Assembly (NCBI RefSeq): GCF_000003855.2
Contig: NW_003101680.1
Coordinates: 4,191,530-4,255,529 of the forward strand
Reading direction: 5' to 3'
DNA: 64,000 nucleotides
DNA from: Blastomyces gilchristii SLH14081
Lineage: Eukaryota > Ascomycota > Eurotiomycetes > Onygenales > Ajellomycetaceae
A program made the translations under genes and the position numbers. Shown here in pieces: positions 25,901-36,657 of this stretch (positions are counted from its first letter, which is position 1; the number at the start of each line of letters is the position of its first letter). The notes under the pieces were generated by a model. The model did not search any database, had not been told where the DNA came from, and saw nothing but the letters and a program-made list of their open reading frames with translations.

Positions 25901-26700
25901 TATATACTGTCTATTAACTATCTATCACTTCAAGATCAATGATGCATTAGAATGAATAATTCAGACTGTAAAGAATTATCTCTGTAAGTTCTGTAATTAC
26001 TTATAAGATGATTGATATAATCTGCTTCTACATGCAGAGATCACTATCAATGAATGAGATGTTATTTCAACAGATGTAAGCCTGTTCTTTCTTACACACA
26101 GTTATCATATAAAGATGTTAAATCTTCTAGAGATTACACAGTTCACACTGAACTCTCACAGTTCAATTCAGATCACTGATAATATAGTAATAAAGCTCTG
26201 AGATACTCATGACTGAGCAGAGGTCTTCATGACAACTGTGAAACAAGATTAAGAGAATTAAATCAATATTCACTGAGACTCTGCTGAACAATATAAGATA
26301 GAAGATCTGATATAATTGAATCTTAAGAATATATAAATCACATATTTATCTTAAATACTGAATTACTGTTATATTAAGTATAAAGTGATAGAAGTTCTAG
26401 ATAGTTATAACTACTGTCTTAATATATTATCAGAGATTTATAATATCTTTCATACAAGCTTACTCTGCTACACTATCACTAATTCCTTCTCTTCTCAACT
26501 GATTTCTGACTGACAGTCACCAGATATCATAGAAGAAGATAATGAGCTTGAGTGAGAAATTGAGAATATTCCTGATAAGAGACTCTGCAGCTGTGACTGA
26601 TAATATCTTATAAAATGAGTCAGGTATAATCACCTGACCTGAACTCTGAGTTCTGCATTGTCTGAAACAGCGACTCTTGACTGATGAAAACTGCTTCTGA
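22980..26700 (+). pseudogene. pol relic of gypsy D: protease, RT, RNase H, integrase, chromodomain
   Basis: Landmarks in order: protease VMIDSD near 23,130-23,150; RT core near 23,880-24,420, with active-site box YLDN at 24,253-24,264 (second Asp lost) and YLGFIIEA near 24,390-24,415; RNase H at about 24,600-25,060, with SKKLS and NYKIY-type blocks and TDYKNL; integrase at about 25,590-26,250, with a core-start VDLSES block and an ...NYLCKFCNYL block; a chromodomain-like segment near 26,540-26,700 ending LDxxKLLL. The order RT-RNase H-integrase-chromodomain defines chromoviral Ty3/gypsy elements. Dozens of stops make it non-functional. Confidence 0.85.
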
Positions 26701-26714
26701 AAAGAGAGAGTTAA

Positions 26715-27028
26715 TGTGGCAGGCTGCATCTGATCAATCATATAGACTATTCTGTTACACTTTACAGATTTCAACTGTTTCATTCTTGAACGCGTATACT
26801 ATGCTCTGATTCTCAGTCATTCTCAATCATTGATTCTCAGCTGCTATGAACATGTATAGATGCTTCTGCTCTGAAGCTTCACTGTGTACATCATCACATA
26901 CATGTATAAATATTCACTTCAATTGCTGATTCTTGCACTTTCTCTTTCTTTTCCTTCTTTAACATTTTTCTCTTTGTTATATAAGACCTATAATATTATA
27001 CCGATCTATTCAGTGTAGGCCTCTTACA
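26715..27028 (+). repeat. 3' LTR of gypsy D, heavily mutated
   Basis: 314 bp; begins TGTGGCAGGCTGCATCTG, showing C-to-T and G-to-A changes against the 5' LTR. The outer end CCTCTTACA is intact. Confidence 0.88.
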
Positions 27029-27667
27029 GTCGGAGTCTATTACATTTATGTGAACACTTTTAATTCTCAAAGTGTTTCTAGTATTTATAAAGCTAATTAT
27101 TATACATTTGTCAATTACAGATATGCAAAATCAGAAAATTTCAGCTCAGAATATGAATACTTTTTACAAATTATATTATTTTCAACATTTTCTGATACTT
27201 TTGAAATTATTTGAAAAATAAGATGATAAAAGAAAAGAAACAAAGTGTTAAAGATAGACATTAAATAAGTAAATAGAAAAGAAAAGCAAAGAAAAGAAAA
27301 GAAAATGTAAATAAAAAACAATAATAAAATAAACATAGTTAAAAATAGTATATAGCTGTTTTAACAGATTATATCTGATTAATTTCCATCTTTTCATATT
27401 CACACAGTTCTGAATTTAGCTATTTTCTTGTAACTACTTGACTTTCTAATAGAGAGTTCATTAAGTATTTGATTTCTATTTCAGTTGAAAATAAGAATCT
27501 TATATTGAATTAATTTAAATTATATTTCTCTTTTAATCTGACTTTAAGATTATTGTAAAGTGATTAATCTCTTCAATAAGTATTTATACATTTTAAAAAA
27601 CATTATTTTTGAGAAGAATTTTTATTTTATCAATTCTTTAATATTAAATACTCATAATCTGAAACCT

Positions 27668-27771
27668 TTACTCACTGTAGTTTGTTAAGTGAGTTGCAGT
27701 AATTTCTTCAGTAATTTCAAATTTACTTACTATAGTCTGTCAAGTGACTGCAGTGATTTCTTTGATAATTT
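27668..27771. repeat. Two diverged tandem units of about 54 bp
   Basis: Segments starting TTTACTCACTGTAGT (27,668) and TTTACTTACTATAGT (27,722) align over about 50 bp, including AAGTGA and GCAGT.GATTTCTT blocks. Confidence 0.6.
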
Positions 27772-29074
27772 CTTACTTATTAATTAATAATCTGTTTATT
27801 AATCAGAATACTCAATCTGAGTATCTGCTATTTCTTATACTTCTTAATAATTGATGAATTAAGTATGAAACTTTTATGAGAATACTTTTTTTATAATGTA
27901 GAATATACTGAATTCTCTGAAATTTATAGTTGAATCTGATAATCTTTCAACATTTACAAGAAATATTATGATAGTGAGAAAATTTTCAGTAAGATGCAGT
28001 TTTGAAAATCTATCTTTTAATTCTGAAATTGCTACACTTTCAATTTCAAAGAATTTCATATATCTCAAAACTTCTATGAAATGAAAATACTATTATAAAG
28101 TCTGTATTAAAAAGATCAATCACTTAAAGCAGACTAAGATTTGATAACTAATTAAGAGAATCTCACAAATGACTGTTCTTCACAGTCAGTGAGTATTTGA
28201 TAACAAATTCAACAATATAAGTGATATTATTCATTATAAAGCTTGCTGAATTGTCTGTAGCAATTATCAACAAAAGAAAGTTAATTACTTAAAAATCTTT
28301 GTATCTGTTATTTCTGCATTTATTTTCTGAGTTTTCATAACAATCTTGATATTCTGAGATTAATATATGCAGCAAATTTCAATGATGACTGCTTTTTTGA
28401 ACATTAAACTGTCTGCTGATAAACAGATATATATGAATCAATTCACAGAATTCTGCAAGAGCTGTGATAATTTTGTATGTAAATTAATGCAGAAACTTTA
28501 TAATCTTAATCAAGCAGTACTGCTATAATATGAAAAGCTGTAGAAAATGTTATTACAATCAGATTTCTGTGTTATATTTTGTAATACTGAACTTTTTATT
28601 CATGATGTAAAATAAATCCATACAGTCATTTATATAAATGATGTCTGTTTTTACAGCTTGAAAATTTATAATCTGAACTGAGTAAAAGCTGAAGTCACCG
28701 CTAATTACAACATCAAGAATGTACTGAAGTTGAACTGCTATTTAAGTATGAAAATTGAAAGAGATTCAACTGCACTCAGATTATTTAAATCTCTTTTCAT
28801 TAGAAATCTTCTGAACAAATTCTCAATAACTTTCACTCAATATTTAGCTCTATAAAAGAGAAACATGATTTTATGAATAATTATAAAGAAGTAATTATTT
28901 ACACAGTGAAATTTACTCTGCAGTTCTATTAATTCAGTACTGAATCTTTATAATATCTGATAATTAATACATATCTCAATATTAACTTCACTGCAAGTTT
29001 TCTTAAGTGATTCAGCATCTGCTTTATATCAAAAAAACTAAGCTGTATTCAAATATATACTCTGATATTTACAA

Positions 29075-31578
29075 TTATTAGTATTATTATTATTATTATT
29101 ATTCTTTCATTATAGATGTATGCAGTCAGAGACTATGATATCTACCTGAAAACCTTTAGTTCTCAGGGTTTTTCTAGTATCTGTAAGGCTAATTATTATA
29201 CATTTGTCAATTTCAGATACGCGAAATTAGAAAATTTCAGCTCAGAATACAAAAACCTCTCATAAATTACAGCATTTTCAATATCTTCAGATACTTTTGA
29301 AAACATTTCAAAAGTAACATAAGATAAGAAAAGAAATAAAGTCTTAAAGATAGAGACAGTAGATAGAAAAGAAAAGAAAAGAAACTGTAGTAAAAGAAAA
29401 TAACAAATAAACATGTTTAAAGAGAGTGTATAGCTGTTTTAACAGACTATATCTGATTAATTTCCATCTCTTCATATTTAGACAGTTCTGAATTTAGCTA
29501 TTTTGTTCTAGCTGCTTGAGCTTCTGATAGAAAGTCTATTAAGTATTTAATTCCTGTCTCAGTTGCAAATAAGAACCTTATATTTAATTGATTTAAATCA
29601 TACTTCTTCTTTAATCTGACTCTGAGACTATTGTATAATGCACAATGCATTACAATATACTCAGGATTTTCATTCACATTGCAGAATAAGCACTCTGTTG
29701 AATCAAATCTATCATCAAATCTTTGTATATAGGATTTGAAATAACCATGTCCTAGTTTCAGCTGAATTATAGATGAGAATACTTTTGTATACATTTTATT
29801 GAACAAGATTTTCACTTGAGTTTTATTTCAAATCTTGAATAATGTATGCTCTTCTTTTGTTTCTATCAGCTTTTATTTCACTTATTGAAATAAGATTCTT
29901 TTATCTTTCTCTTTATGAAAGAACAGAATTTTGTTTTTTAAATAGATCTGCTTAATTGTGAACTTCTTTTTTTGCAGCTGAATCAGTTAATTTATTATCA
30001 TGAATATTCATTTAAGCAGGAACTCAGTGTAGATGAATTATCAGTTTTGATGTTATTCTCTTTTGAATTTTTATAACAGAATTTAAAATCAGTTCAAGAT
30101 TCATTTGATTATTATGAATCTGACTATTTCTAAGTCTTTTTAAAGCAGCTTGACTATTAGAGAAGATTCATATCTCTTTTAAACTAGTCTCTTCTTTAGA
30201 AACTTTTTTTTTAATAAGTTTGAAAGCTTTTACTATTGTAAATAGTTCAGCATCAAAAACTTCAGATTCACAGTCTAAATTTCAGAAATCTGAGATAAAA
30301 TTAATATTATCTTTAGTATAGGCAATGCCTGTATCTAATCTGTTTAAATTCTCATTTTTTGAGTCATCTGAGTAAATCAGAATAGAGTCTTTTATATTGA
30401 TTGTAGAGATTCTTTTTAAATACTGTTCATATTGTCTCTCTTTAGAAAGTTCACTTATCTACAAGTCTATAAAAGATTTCAGCTTTTCTCTTTAGAGAGA
30501 TATCTTCTCATGATTAATTTTCTCAACATTTAATGAAGAAAATTAATTTTGAATCAGAGAATATAGTCTGTATAGTTGAGAGAGTATTTTTTTTGAAGAA
30601 TTATTTTCATTTCAATCAAGAAATCTATTTCAATTCAGTTCATTTTCTGAGTTGATTGATGAAAATGAAGAAGAAACTCTTTCTCTGATTATATAATTTA
30701 AGCTTATTTTTATGACTCTGAGAGTATAGTTCATACAGGCCTTTTCAATCTAATAGCAGATGAATAAATTAAAGCTTCAATTTCCATTGCTTTAAGAGAA
30801 GATGTTTTGAATGCTTCTAGAATTCTTCTCAAAGCTCTGTTTTACAGACTTTGAAAGAGTTCAGTGAAATTTTCTTGATTATTTCATCAAACTTGAACTT
30901 TATAATCAGCTACTAAGGTGATACAGACTATGTATAACTATCTCATAGTCTGAAAGAATAGATCTCTTTCTGTATTTAATAGTCTGACTATGCTATTCAA
31001 TAGTCTTTCTGCCTTGATAGTAGACTGGCCGCTGAGATCATGAATTTCACATTTGATCTCATTTGGTCTGGTCCCATACATTTCTTGGTGTGAATCCCGC
31101 TGGGACTAGTTATTAAAAAAACATGCAAAGTGACTATATATCAGATTGTAAAATGAAACCATGACTTGAAAAAAATGAGAAAGTGGTTTCATTTGATCTC
31201 TTTTAGTCTCATTCTTAGCATAAAGTTACTATTTTCAGACATTTTAAGGTTTTTTTTAAACTACTTTTAATTTTTTAAAAAGTAACACTTTTTGATAACA
31301 CTCAAATGAGATTTAAAGTCATTTAAAGCAATAAAAATAATTTAAATTGAGAAGTAGAAATCATGATCTCATTTGAAAAATGTGATAAGAGTAAACACTA
31401 AGTCTCACTAAGACAGTATGAGACTACTATCTAATGTTAAAACTGTGTAATGAGATCAGTTGAATTGATAATGAGACTATCAAACAATCTGGTCCTGGTC
31501 TCAGAAACGGTCACACGGTCAGTCTACTTAATACTTCTTTGTTGAATATAATATTTAAAATTCAACTGAAAGTTTAAC
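29075..31578 (-). mobile_element. LINE L3, 5'-truncated, inserted in copia and holding MITE-1
   Basis: Minus-strand LINE with AAT tail at its left end (29,075-29,103). Flanking duplications are CTCTGATATTTACAA (29,060-29,074) and CTTTGATATTTACAA (31,579-31,593), 15 bp with one C/T change. It carries the 3' untranslated part, zinc knuckle (CLFCN...H...C, intact, near 29,640-29,700), RNase H and the end of RT, then stops abruptly. It matches L1 from about 2,070 onward. MITE-1 splits it at 31,021. A 105-codon open stretch (29,498-29,815) covers the knuckle region and is the best-preserved LINE coding piece in the window. Confidence 0.88.
31021..31526. mobile_element. MITE-1, 506-bp non-autonomous hAT relative
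   Basis: Begins TAGACTGGCC and ends GGTCAGTCTA, flanked by CTTGATAG (31,013-31,020) and CTTAATAC (31,527-31,534), an 8-bp duplication with two changes. It interrupts LINE L3, whose sequence resumes cleanly. No coding capacity. Aligns end to end with MITE-2 to MITE-5. Confidence 0.88.
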
Positions 31579-32400
31579 CTTTGATATTTACAAGATTGAA
31601 TCAGTAAGAGTATAATCTTTCACCGAGATACTTATATTAAATTTGTAACATATGCTGACATTCATTGAGTTGATACAGATCTGAGATTCTGTTCAATTAC
31701 TGATTATATCATTTATATAATAAGTAACTGTTGTATAACAGAGCTACTAACAAACTAAGATTTTCAATTCATTAACTAAGACTAAATATATTGCATTCTC
31801 TAAAACTATTTATATACTTGTCTATCTATGTAAGCTTCTAGACAACACTAATTTCATTTCATTTTATTTTAATAATCTAAATATTAATAATCATTTTATT
31901 TTTACTGCAGTCAATAATCTTGCTTATACAATCTATATTAATAATATATCTATTATAAAGCTATTCTCTTTTGAAGCAATTCTACATTGATTGAAGTATA
32001 TAACAATCTGTTTTCATATTCTTTAGAATCTTATCTGTAAGAATGAGATATTTATATAATATATTTCATCTGCTGAAAACACAGTGAATGAGCTGATTGA
32101 ATCACTTGAAATGTTAAAATATATGCATTGAAAGATCAATATTAACATAAACAAATAAAGAGATAAAAAATCATTAATTTCATAACTGGTTCTTTTATTT
32201 CCTTATATTTTCTAGTCATTTTTATACCTGTACTTGATTTGAAGATGAATTTTATATATAGTATTCTGTATAGTTACTCTGATAAGTGGGAATGTTAGAT
32301 TACATATTCTAGCTTATTAATTCTTCTATTATATAACTTCTTACAAGTTAGCAATCTTTTTAATTAAGCAAGCTTTACATCTTTCACATTTAAACAATAT

Positions 32401-32452
32401 GATAACTGTAAAGTTTGATTTTGATCTCAGACACAGTTACACAGTCAGTCTA
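32401..32452. mobile_element. Isolated right end of a hAT element
   Basis: About 50 bp matching the right terminus of hAT-1 (16,566-16,617), ending CACAGTCAGTCTA. The sequence to its left (32,191-32,400) does not match the hAT elements as far as I can see, so the copy is truncated or rearranged. Confidence 0.7.
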
Positions 32453-32478
32453 AATATCATTATATATTTTTAATAAAG

Positions 32479-33095
32479 TGCATGTGATGTTACATTACAG
32501 TGTTTTTTACATAGGAAAGTTAATTTTTTTATAATAAATAGCGACATAATAAACGTATTAAGAGTATTCAAATATACTGAGAGAATGAGAATTCTCACAT
32601 GCTAAGCAGTAGTGTATGAAAGAAGTATATTAATAAATGTATAAATTGTAATGAATGTAAAGAAGAGTATAAAGAATGTAAATACCGTATAAAAGAATAA
32701 AAATTAATATTAGAATCACATAGACTGTAAAGTCAGCTGTTCAATTCTATTCATGAATTTGACAGAGTGCATGTGATATCATATGAAATGACATTATAAA
32801 GCATTTTACATGTAAAAGTTGGTTTTTCTATACTAAAGAGAGTGATGAGTATATTAATAAACATATAGATTGTAATGAATGTAGAGAAGAGTAGACAGAA
32901 TGTAAATACAGTAAAGAACATCTATAAAGAAAAGAATAAAGATTAATATCAGAGCTGTACAGGCTGCAGCACTGGCTATTCAATCCCATTCATGAATTCA
33001 ATGAGGTTGCATGTAATATCACATGAGGTCACATTACAGGGCATTTTGTACAGGAAAGTTGGTTTTTTTTATAATAAAGAGAGAGATAAAGAGTA
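32479..33095. repeat. Tandem repeat, two full units plus a partial, at the island edge
   Basis: Units start at 32,479, 32,768 and 33,008, each beginning TGCATGTRAT. They contain GACATTATAA-like and AAAGTTGGTTTTT blocks, then an ATAATAAAGAGAG-like run. Unit lengths are 289 and 240 bp; the third is cut short. The third unit is the least mutated, closest to the GC-balanced island. Confidence 0.75.
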
Positions 33096-33118
33096 AATAG
33101 AGAGATAAAAGATGAAAG

Positions 33119-33218
33119 TACAGCTACTCAATCCACTAAACATCTGACCTTTTTCATCTGTAAGTTACTTTGCAAAAAGCAGCTGTAATATTAGTACAGC
33201 CACTCTGCCCACCAAACA
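33119..33218. repeat. 24-bp direct repeats resembling transposon ends
   Basis: TACAGCTACTCAATCCAC... at 33,119-33,142 and TACAGCCACTCTGCCCAC... at 33,195-33,218 match at about 20 of 24 positions. They begin with TA, as Tc1/mariner ends do, and lie just before a mariner-like coding scrap. The first looks like a mutated version of the second. Their role is inferred. Confidence 0.45.
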
Positions 33219-33323
33219 GTCATTATATTGGGGCTGTACTTTTTTACGAGTACACATAGCCGCACCGAACAGGCCCTTATTATTTCCCCCGTACGTGCCT
33301 ATACTCATTCTATTATCATCAAG

Positions 33324-33640
33324 ATGGATCTCCTTGCTATTCTTGAACCTCCTATTGCACCTCCGGAGGCCTGAGAAACTCTGGAACCCCTGCTACACCC
33401 CCAAAGCGATTAACCCGCGATCAACATCGAGATATCCTTCTCCTTCGCAGTTTTGACAATGGCCTTTTTATTGGCTATCTCCCGGCACTAATACTCAGAT
33501 CGGGCGGCACAGCGCTTAACAGTGGCCCGATTTCCCCACAAGAGGACGTATGTGTCTCCAGGCTGCCATGTATGAACACAAAAGCGGAAATCCATCACCT
33601 ATACAGGCAAAATCATCGGTATTCAGTCGGATAAGTAAAT
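33324..33640 (+). pseudogene. Scrap of a mariner-like transposase N-terminus
   Basis: An ATG at 33,324 opens MDLLAILEPP and stops after 16 codons. In another frame, from about 33,400, the sequence reads PPKRLTRDQHRDILLLRSF. That resembles the helix-turn-helix start (LTRDQR..IL.LR) I know from fungal Tc1/mariner-type transposases. A third frame near 33,500 reads SDRAAQRLTVAR, similar to the second helix region. So the segment carries at least two frameshifts and a stop. It is GC-balanced, so it was lost by indels rather than by RIP. No catalytic DDE part follows. The assignment is from memory of the family and is tentative. Confidence 0.45.
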
Positions 33641-35754
33641 TTGCTTGCTAACTAACGAGTGTGTTACCTGCGGGTGTGAACAAAAACCCGCTCAGCTTCC
33701 CATCAGAAGTCGTTCTAATGAGGGGCAGCTGCTCATTGATTGGCTGTGGTCATCTGGGATCCGAGGGGAGATGGAGCAAAATGAGAAACGGAAAAGGACG
33801 ATGATGATTATTGCCAACGGAAACTTTTAACGCACATCCTATGTAATCGCGCATCCTGTGCAAGCCCGCTTGACAACCATTTTAGCAATGCACCAATCGC
33901 AAATCTAGATGCCTTGCCCTGAGGCAACAGAAAATAATTTAATAAGCAATCCCCTGTTTTTACTAGAAGACTCTGCTAGCTTACATGCACGTACGGTGGA
34001 TAGCAGAATCATCAAGGCAGGCATTAACGCGACCGAAAACTTGGATGCCCATATTTGATGCTCCCTTCCTGAGAGTCCAACCGCCGCGAAGTTAACTTGA
34101 CAGGCCAGAAAAGAAAACACGACTATTGGTATTTGGGAATTACACAAACTTCCAGCCCCCACCATTTTAAAGCAAGTATTACTACGGAGTACACAAGTAC
34201 TCCGTACATAGATTCAAGTATATGATGTGGCATCTCCACTCCGTCATCCTCCTAGTTTTAGCTCCACGGGGCAAAGGCGAAGAAGAAGAAAAATAATTCA
34301 ATAAACAGAATATCGGACCATGCTAACCCTATGAGATGAAGGAAAGCTCCGATATTTATTTTACTCAAAGAGAAGAAACAGCCGATTATTCCCTGCGAAA
34401 AAGCTTGGTCTCAAGAAATAAGCAATCAAGCTTTTATTCTTGCTTCCAACTTCACATTGGCAGTGAACTACCTAGTATCCAGACGCCTAGGTAAAAAATC
34501 CGCTTCTACCACCGGGAATACCTCGTTCATGGATGTATCAACCCCTCAACAAGGATGCTAAGGGGAAAACCTTCACCCTGTTGGTCACACTCGTGATTGC
34601 ACCCGCAAGGGCCCGGATTTGCGCTTCGTTTTATACGTTTGCATCGTTGGCATAGTTTCTCCGAAGAGCGCAGTCAATTTCGCCAGGATGCGCGCGCCCT
34701 TCCCGGGACGATCACGCTAATTGGAGTTTTAATAGCGAGCATCCCGATAAAAAATAATCCATGAAACGTACGCCTGGAGACAGGGAACAAAGTTAAGGTA
34801 GATAACATAACGCTCCTCAAATGGCCTCAAATGGAGCTTAATTCACTTAAATGGGAAATTTGGGCCAAATACTCGGCGCCCGCCGGGGCTGATGACAGGG
34901 GCCAGGTCGCAATGTGCAGATCAAATTTATAACCTTCCAAGGATGACTTATCTCGAGCACAACTGGCGGACATTGTAATTTACTAGGAATGCGGGAAACA
35001 TTGGGAGGATCGTAATTCCTATTTGCCCATTGCCCAGGACCACAGAGATCGCATTCCACTCACTCAATTCTATTATTATTCACAAACTGGCTGCTGTCTC
35101 TCCCTTTGGCCCCTCCTTTCCCCCAGTCTAGACTTCGACTTGTAGAAGCCAATAATCAGTCCGAATAGCATTTGCCACAGGGATCGACTTCGGCCCCATG
35201 TACTCATCGGATCACCAATCAATCAGTGCGGCATTTGCAAAGCTGATTTCTCATCATCGTTGTGCAGAGCTGGTCACCCTCCCCTCCTTTACTCACCCCA
35301 CAATCGGCCCCCGGCGGGTAGTTGTCTAGGTTTAAGCACAGCATGCATGGCCAAGGAATCATACACGGTTAGGTGGGGAAAGAATCAATGTAGCGGCCGA
35401 GTGGGAGCGAGATGGGGGCTGTAAGGGAACAGCGGTCCTCGTTATTAGCTTTGCATTAGCTTTGCATTAGCTAGAGTTCACCAATAATGGAGTCAAGCAG
35501 CATAACTCTCTGCACGGTTGCAGGGGGCAGTTTTGCTTGAGAAAACAAAGAACAAAGAAACGGCAGATCTCTTTCATTTCCTTCGGTGGGCTGATCATGC
35601 GAGGCGGATTCTGGGGCGGCGTACTAACGATTTCTCTCTACGAGCAGTTTGTGTGGGGTATGGACGGAGTACACATCTCACACATAATATATTGATAGTT
35701 GCTGTGGCTACTGCATCTCTCATTGTATATAGAGAACCTTGCTAGCCAGATAAT
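33641..35754. other. GC-balanced intergenic DNA, no gene recognised
   Basis: About 2.1 kb with only short open frames (61-86 codons) on both strands and no motif, splice pattern or family resemblance I can support. Contains a TACGGAGTA inverted repeat (34,183-34,206) and a small tandem repeat of TAGCTTTGCAT near 35,446-35,471. Confidence 0.6.
34183..34206. repeat. Perfect inverted repeat TACGGAGTA / TACTCCGTA
   Basis: Two 9-bp arms (34,183-34,191 and 34,198-34,206) around a 6-bp spacer. The same motif recurs singly at 35,664-35,671, 35,974-35,982, 36,423-36,429 (short form) and 36,620-36,628. Function unknown. Confidence 0.85.
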
Positions 35755-35945
35755 ACACACAATGTTGATTCTTCTTTCTCATTCTCTTCTCAACACTCAG
35801 TTTCTTAGTGTAGAGATGTAGATTAGAGGATTAAAAACTGGAATTAGTATTAGAAAGAGTAAGAATGAGCTAGAGTCTCATAAACTATGAAAATTCAATA
35901 TGATCAGAGAGTGTAGAGATGATGTGCTGAGTATGGTATGTCTAG
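35755..35945. other. Small AT-rich islet with repeat-like base use
   Basis: About 190 bp inside the island, poor in CpG and CC/GG and rich in TCT/AGA, like the mutated repeats. GC-balanced DNA resumes sharply at about 35,950. Probably a short transposon relic; I could not match it to the families here. Confidence 0.45.
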
Positions 35946-36657
35946 TGTATTGAGGGGCCACAATGTTCAACGGTACGGAGTAATCCGGTTTGTGTGGTTT
36001 CATCAGGTCATTAGTAGTTGAGGGAATAGCCCTGGTACGTTCAACTGCGAGCAACCCTGCAAGGCAAAAAGGTTGATGTAATCTAACAATAATGCCCCTT
36101 TACGCACCATTTGTGTGACTTGTTGGAGCTTTAATCTACACCAAAAAAATTTAGACTCTCAGGGATCTTCAGCAACAGGTGCGTTTGTCAATACGACTGA
36201 GGGCGGCAATGTAAGTTACTTATGTAGAGTGCATAACTAGGTAGGTGCAGATACATCTAATGACCCATTACAGCTGGCCAAAATACAAAAAACAACTATA
36301 GCCCGTGTCTATCCAGTCTGTCTCAAACGACTAGGAATCCGCAAACGATGCTTTGGTCGGAAGAGGGAGGCGGTTATTTCAAGCAGACGGGTTCTTGAGG
36401 AGCGATAAGAGTTATCATCCTTCGGAGTACTTCGCAGGCAGATCGTTGTGATGCACTCCGGCTTGGACTTTCCCGTGAGGCCACCGGAATCCCCAACTTG
36501 TTACTACAGAGATATCCATGGAGGCAAGGAAACAACAAAAACTTAAACGATATGGGAATACAAGTGCTTGTCCAGTGACTTTAATACCGGTCCAAGCACA
36601 AACCGAAGCAGATTGGCACTACGGAGTACCGCCGCCATATCATTAGTAGCTCGAATC
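35946..36657. other. Intergenic DNA downstream of the lipase gene
   Basis: GC-balanced, no open frame of note. Would hold the 3' untranslated region and transcript end of the minus-strand gene. Two CGGAGTA motifs (36,423 and 36,620) lie here. Confidence 0.6.

Larger units (their letters stand above)
21345..27028 (+). mobile_element. Ty3/gypsy element D, complete, plus strand
   Basis: A 5,684-bp element with LTRs at 21,345-21,656 and 26,715-27,028, flanked by GTCAG (21,340-21,344) and GTCGG (27,029-27,033). It is inserted in LINE L2. Its internal order on the plus strand is gag, protease, RT, RNase H, integrase, then a chromodomain-like end, which places it among chromoviruses. A purine-rich run (GAAAAGAGAGAG) just before the 3' LTR fits a polypurine tract. 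Frames are broken by many stops. The outer half of the left LTR keeps CpG and GpC-rich sequence that is mutated in the right LTR. Confidence 0.9.
21305..27555 (-). mobile_element. LINE L2, 5'-truncated, split by gypsy D
   Basis: Minus-strand 3' end of the LINE. The AAT tail and terminal 40 bases are at 21,305-21,344, then gypsy D, then the rest of the 3' untranslated part and the last coding bases at 27,034-27,555. It matches L3 from 29,075 onward. The LINE part alone is about 560 bp; the 5' side is lost, as is usual for target-primed insertion. I could not find a convincing flanking duplication. Confidence 0.8.
28195..32190 (+). mobile_element. Ty1/copia relic, split by LINE L3
   Basis: Plus-strand reading through stops gives copia RT residues at about 28,195-29,059. 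They include a YQQKKVNY.KIFV segment, TAFLN near 28,387, IYMNQFTEF, and LYNLNQA..L.YEKL near 28,500-28,550. The copia RNase H follows at 31,594-32,190 (YIAFSK near 31,783; then a tail with KYMHWKI near 32,118-32,138). LINE L3 interrupts between them. No LTRs were identified, so the outer limits are uncertain and sequence back to about 27,560 may belong. The copia order (RT before RNase H at the 3' end) fits. Confidence 0.75.

Noticed and set aside
1..33000. Mitochondrial origin, because of high AT content
   Set aside because: The AT-rich DNA consists of nuclear transposons with nested target duplications and transition-type decay, and joins directly to a spliced nuclear gene.
33905..34165. 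Possible small gene on the minus strand (86 codons)
   Set aside because: Has an ATG, but no family resemblance and no splice partner. Frames of this length are expected by chance in GC-balanced DNA. The frames at 33,645-33,830, 34,847-35,059 and 35,518-35,745 were rejected for the same reason.
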